A stretch of 8,146 bases of DNA from JALTBU01 sp964410645 (GTDB lineage: Bacteria > Campylobacterota > Campylobacteria > Campylobacterales > Nautiliaceae): the NCBI GenBank assembly GCA_964410645.1, contig CAYPHV010000048.1:1-8146 (forward strand). Reading direction: 5' to 3'. Every line of letters starts with the position of its first letter. Position 1 is the stretch's first letter. The notes below the pieces were generated by a model that did not search any database, had not been told where the DNA came from, and was given only the letters and a program-made list of their open reading frames with translations. The position numbers and the translations under genes were made by a program. Below, piece after piece: positions 7,293 to 8,146 of this stretch.

Positions 7293-7298
7293 ATTATA
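7293..7298 (-). promoter_or_regulatory. Candidate -10 element for the exporter gene
   Basis: On the minus strand TATAAT (7298-7293) ends 19 nt before the TTG start at 7273, with AAGGA between. It supports that start. It lies just outside the atpE -35, so the two divergent promoters are packed within about 45 bp. Confidence 0.45.
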
Positions 7299-7308
7299 CA
7301 AAAAACCA

Positions 7309-7337
7309 TTGTTAAAAGAGTATTAATTGTGTATAAT
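7309..7337 (+). promoter_or_regulatory. Promoter of atpE
   Basis: TTGTTA (7309-7314) and TATAAT (7332-7337) are exactly 17 nt apart. This is the clearest two-part sigma70 promoter among the protein genes here. Transcription would start near 7344, giving a leader of about 70 nt, much longer than those inferred for the other genes. A strong promoter suits the c subunit, which is needed in many copies per ATP synthase. Confidence 0.6.
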
Positions 7338-7340
7338 TTC

Positions 7341-7393
7341 ATTACGTTACGTGTTAAGTAGGGGATATGCAATCCGAACGGACGTATCGTAAT
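7341..7393 (+). other. Structured 5' leader of atpE (long stem-loop)
   Basis: ATTACGTTACGT (7341-7352) pairs with ACGTATCGTAAT (7382-7393): 11 of 12 pairs, with one T-T mismatch at 7347/7387. Inside, GGAT (7363-7366) can pair with ATCC (7372-7375) around ATGCA. The structure ends 8 nt before the Shine-Dalgarno AAGGAG (7402-7407), leaving the ribosome site free. The likely transcription start near 7344 falls at the base of the stem. It may stabilise the mRNA or tune translation, or the DNA repeat may be a protein-binding site. The repeat is seen in the sequence; the role is inferred. Confidence 0.5.
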
Positions 7394-7412
7394 AATACTT
7401 TAAGGAGATACA

Positions 7413-7718
7413 ATGAAAAAAATCGTAGTTTTAATGGCAGTTTTTGCAGCATTTGCATTCGCAGCAGATGGAGATACAATGATTAAAACCTACACTGGAG
7501 TTGCAGCACTAATCTCACTTGGTATAGCAGCATTTGGTGGGGCTATCAGTATGGGAAATACTGCAGCAGCTACAATTACAGGAACCGCAAGAAACCCGGG
7601 AGTTGGCGGTAAACTTGTAGGTACAATGTTTATTGCATTGGCAATGATTGAAGCACAGGTTATTTATGCATTGGTACTTGCACTTATAACGCTTTATGCT
7701 AACCCATTAGTAGGATAA
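7413..7718 (+). CDS. atpE: ATP synthase F0 sector, subunit c
   Basis: This is the ring-forming proteolipid of the F1F0 ATP synthase, which carries ions across the inner membrane. The 101-residue protein has an N-terminal stretch (1-18) with Lys-Lys, a hydrophobic run and AFA, like a cleavable signal peptide. Two membrane helices follow: 30-57, glycine/alanine-rich, and about 67-95. They are joined by the polar loop R60-N61-P62. The ion-binding carboxylate is E80 in AMIEAQVIY; the residue after it is Ala, not the Ser/Thr typical of Na+-type rings, which favours proton use. The N-terminal extension and the stand-alone gene, with no other atp genes nearby, match the Campylobacterota pattern. AAGGAG at 7402-7407 lies 5 nt before the ATG. 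The gene has its own promoter, leader and terminator. Confidence 0.96.
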   Translation: MKKIVVLMAVFAAFAFAADGDTMIKTYTGVAALISLGIAAFGGAISMGNTAAATITGTARNPGVGGKLVGTMFIALAMIEAQVIYALVLALITLYANPLVG

Positions 7719-7740
7719 GTTTTATCCTCTTTCCTTCTTT
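7712..7740 (+). terminator. Terminator of atpE, containing its stop codon
   Basis: AGGATAA (7712-7718) and TTATCCT (7722-7728) form a perfect 7-bp stem with a GTT loop, followed by a pyrimidine-rich T stretch to 7740. The stem begins in the last codons and its 5' arm ends with the TAA stop. The T run is interrupted by C residues, so termination efficiency is uncertain. Confidence 0.65.
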
Positions 7741-7799
7741 ATTCAATTTTTAGTACCTGATTATTCTATACATTCATAATTAAACAAACCACAATTTTT

Positions 7800-7819
7800 A
7801 TATTAATTAATATTTTTTT
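7800..7819 (+). other. AT-only palindrome with T run upstream of the tRNA promoter
   Basis: ATATTAATTAATAT (7800-7813) is a perfect 14-bp palindrome followed by T residues to 7819. It could be a weak second terminator after atpE or an AT-rich upstream (UP-like) promoter element for the tRNA. In such AT-rich sequence chance is a real alternative. The rest of the 7741-7832 gap shows nothing recognisable. Confidence 0.25.
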
Positions 7820-7832
7820 AATTTTAAAATTT

Positions 7833-7841
7833 TGTTATAAT
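7833..7841 (+). promoter_or_regulatory. Extended -10 promoter of tRNA-Leu
   Basis: TGTTATAAT is a perfect extended -10 (TGn plus TATAAT). Its last base is 14 nt before the mature tRNA 5' end, so the transcript would carry a 5' leader of only about 8 nt for RNase P. The expected -35 position (about 7813-7818) is a T run, again no consensus -35. Confidence 0.6.
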
Positions 7842-7855
7842 TGTATTCTACTTTT

Positions 7856-7944
7856 GCGGCGGTGGCGGAACTGGTAGACGCGCAAGATTGAGGGTCTTGT
7901 GGGCGATAAAGCCTGTAAGGGTTCGAGTCCCTTTCGCCGCACCA
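7856..7944 (+). tRNA. tRNA-Leu, anticodon GAG
   Basis: This class II tRNA is 89 nt including the encoded CCA (7942-7944). The acceptor stem GCGGCGG pairs with TCGCCGC, with one G-U pair at the base. The anticodon stem is CAAGA/TCTTG (7883-7887 and 7895-7899) around loop TTGAGGG, giving anticodon GAG at 7890-7892, which reads the CUC and CUU leucine codons. A long variable arm (GGGC/GCCT around GATAAA) marks the leucine type. The T arm is AAGGG/CCCTT around TTCGAGT, and the discriminator base is A. All expected stems are intact. Confidence 0.97.
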
Positions 7945-8020
7945 TAAGAATATTATTATTATTTAATAATTTAAGATGCCAATTATAGTTAACATTGTAT
8001 ATTTTATAAAAAGGTTATTA

Positions 8021-8130
8021 ATGCTTGAAAAAGAAATAATTGTAACTAAAAAAGATATTGATTTTAATAGCCATACCAAGCAAATTGGTTGTTAGATACT
8101 GTAAAAAATTTTTATACCAAAATCATTTAA
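8021..8130 (+). pseudogene. Short decayed reading frame, possibly a hot-dog thioesterase remnant
   Basis: An ATG at 8021, with AAAAGG about 7 nt upstream and a TATATT at 7998-8003, opens a 24-codon frame ending in TAG at 8093-8095. It reads MLEKEIIVTKKDIDFNSHTK. Shifting frame from 8083, the sequence goes on as NWLLDTVKNFYTKII to a stop at 8128-8130. Together this resembles the start of hot-dog thioesterases (a charged beta strand, then D-x-D-x-x-x-H with N-N-x-x-Y-L, then a W-L-hydrophobic helix), with the expected N-N-x-x-Y-L segment deleted. The match is short and judged by eye. It may instead be an unrelated small ORF. Nothing else is recognised to the window end. Confidence 0.3.
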
Positions 8131-8146
8131 TATTCAAAAGTTCTTT

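Noticed and set aside
7341..7393. atpE leader as a known riboswitch class
   Set aside because: There is a stem-loop, but I recognise no conserved core of any named riboswitch, and there is no anti-terminator arrangement with a T run before the start codon.
7945..7975. AT-rich repeat (ATT triplets with TTTAATAAT) after the tRNA as its terminator
   Set aside because: Any stem is only about 5 AT pairs, without a clear T run; it cannot be told from background composition.
1..8146. CRISPR array, insertion sequence, toxin-antitoxin or defence system
   Set aside because: No regularly spaced direct repeats, transposase motifs or small paired toxin-like genes were seen; every long frame belongs to a recognisable housekeeping or transporter family.

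Overview
The window is strongly AT-rich, compact and Ile(ATA)/Lys-rich. Its gene content and protein style suggest a Campylobacterota chromosome, most plausibly Nautiliales-like (Nautilia, Caminibacter or Lebetimonas type). The clues are a stand-alone ATP synthase c-subunit gene with a signal-peptide-like N-terminus, a two-part HD protein of a kind I associate with this phylum, short intergenic gaps, and promoters with a good -10 but usually no clear -35. The assignment is inferred from protein character, not from a search.

Layout, left to right. (1) acs (acetyl-CoA synthetase) and ppa (family I inorganic pyrophosphatase) lie head to tail; one makes pyrophosphate and the other destroys it, so together they drive acetate activation forward. 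(2) A convergent gene encodes a YfbR-like HD phosphohydrolase whose N-terminal half looks like a decayed copy of the same fold. It ends within a shared hairpin with ppa. (3) Divergent from it is a cytoplasmic glycerophosphodiester phosphodiesterase, then argH (argininosuccinate lyase), then an OsmC-like gene overlapping argH by 8 bases. (4) After osmC comes a frame-shifted remnant of a Sel1-repeat (Hcp-like) gene. (5) A LysE/RhtB-type exporter gene on the minus strand, probably starting at TTG, diverges from atpE. atpE has a consensus promoter, a structured leader of about 70 nt and a terminator hairpin that contains its stop codon. (6) tRNA-Leu(GAG), with encoded CCA, is followed by a short decayed reading frame that may be a hot-dog thioesterase remnant, up to the window end.

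These are mainly independent housekeeping genes: acetate/acetyl-CoA, pyrophosphate, glycerophosphodiesters, arginine, ATP synthase and leucine tRNA. I see no mobile element, CRISPR array, toxin-antitoxin pair or defence system. The observations most worth a second look are the duplicated HD protein, the Sel1 gene remnant, the atpE leader hairpin, and two recurring layout habits: a -10 element 17-20 nt before the start codon, and stop codons built into terminator hairpins. No gene-free stretch exceeds 300 bases.
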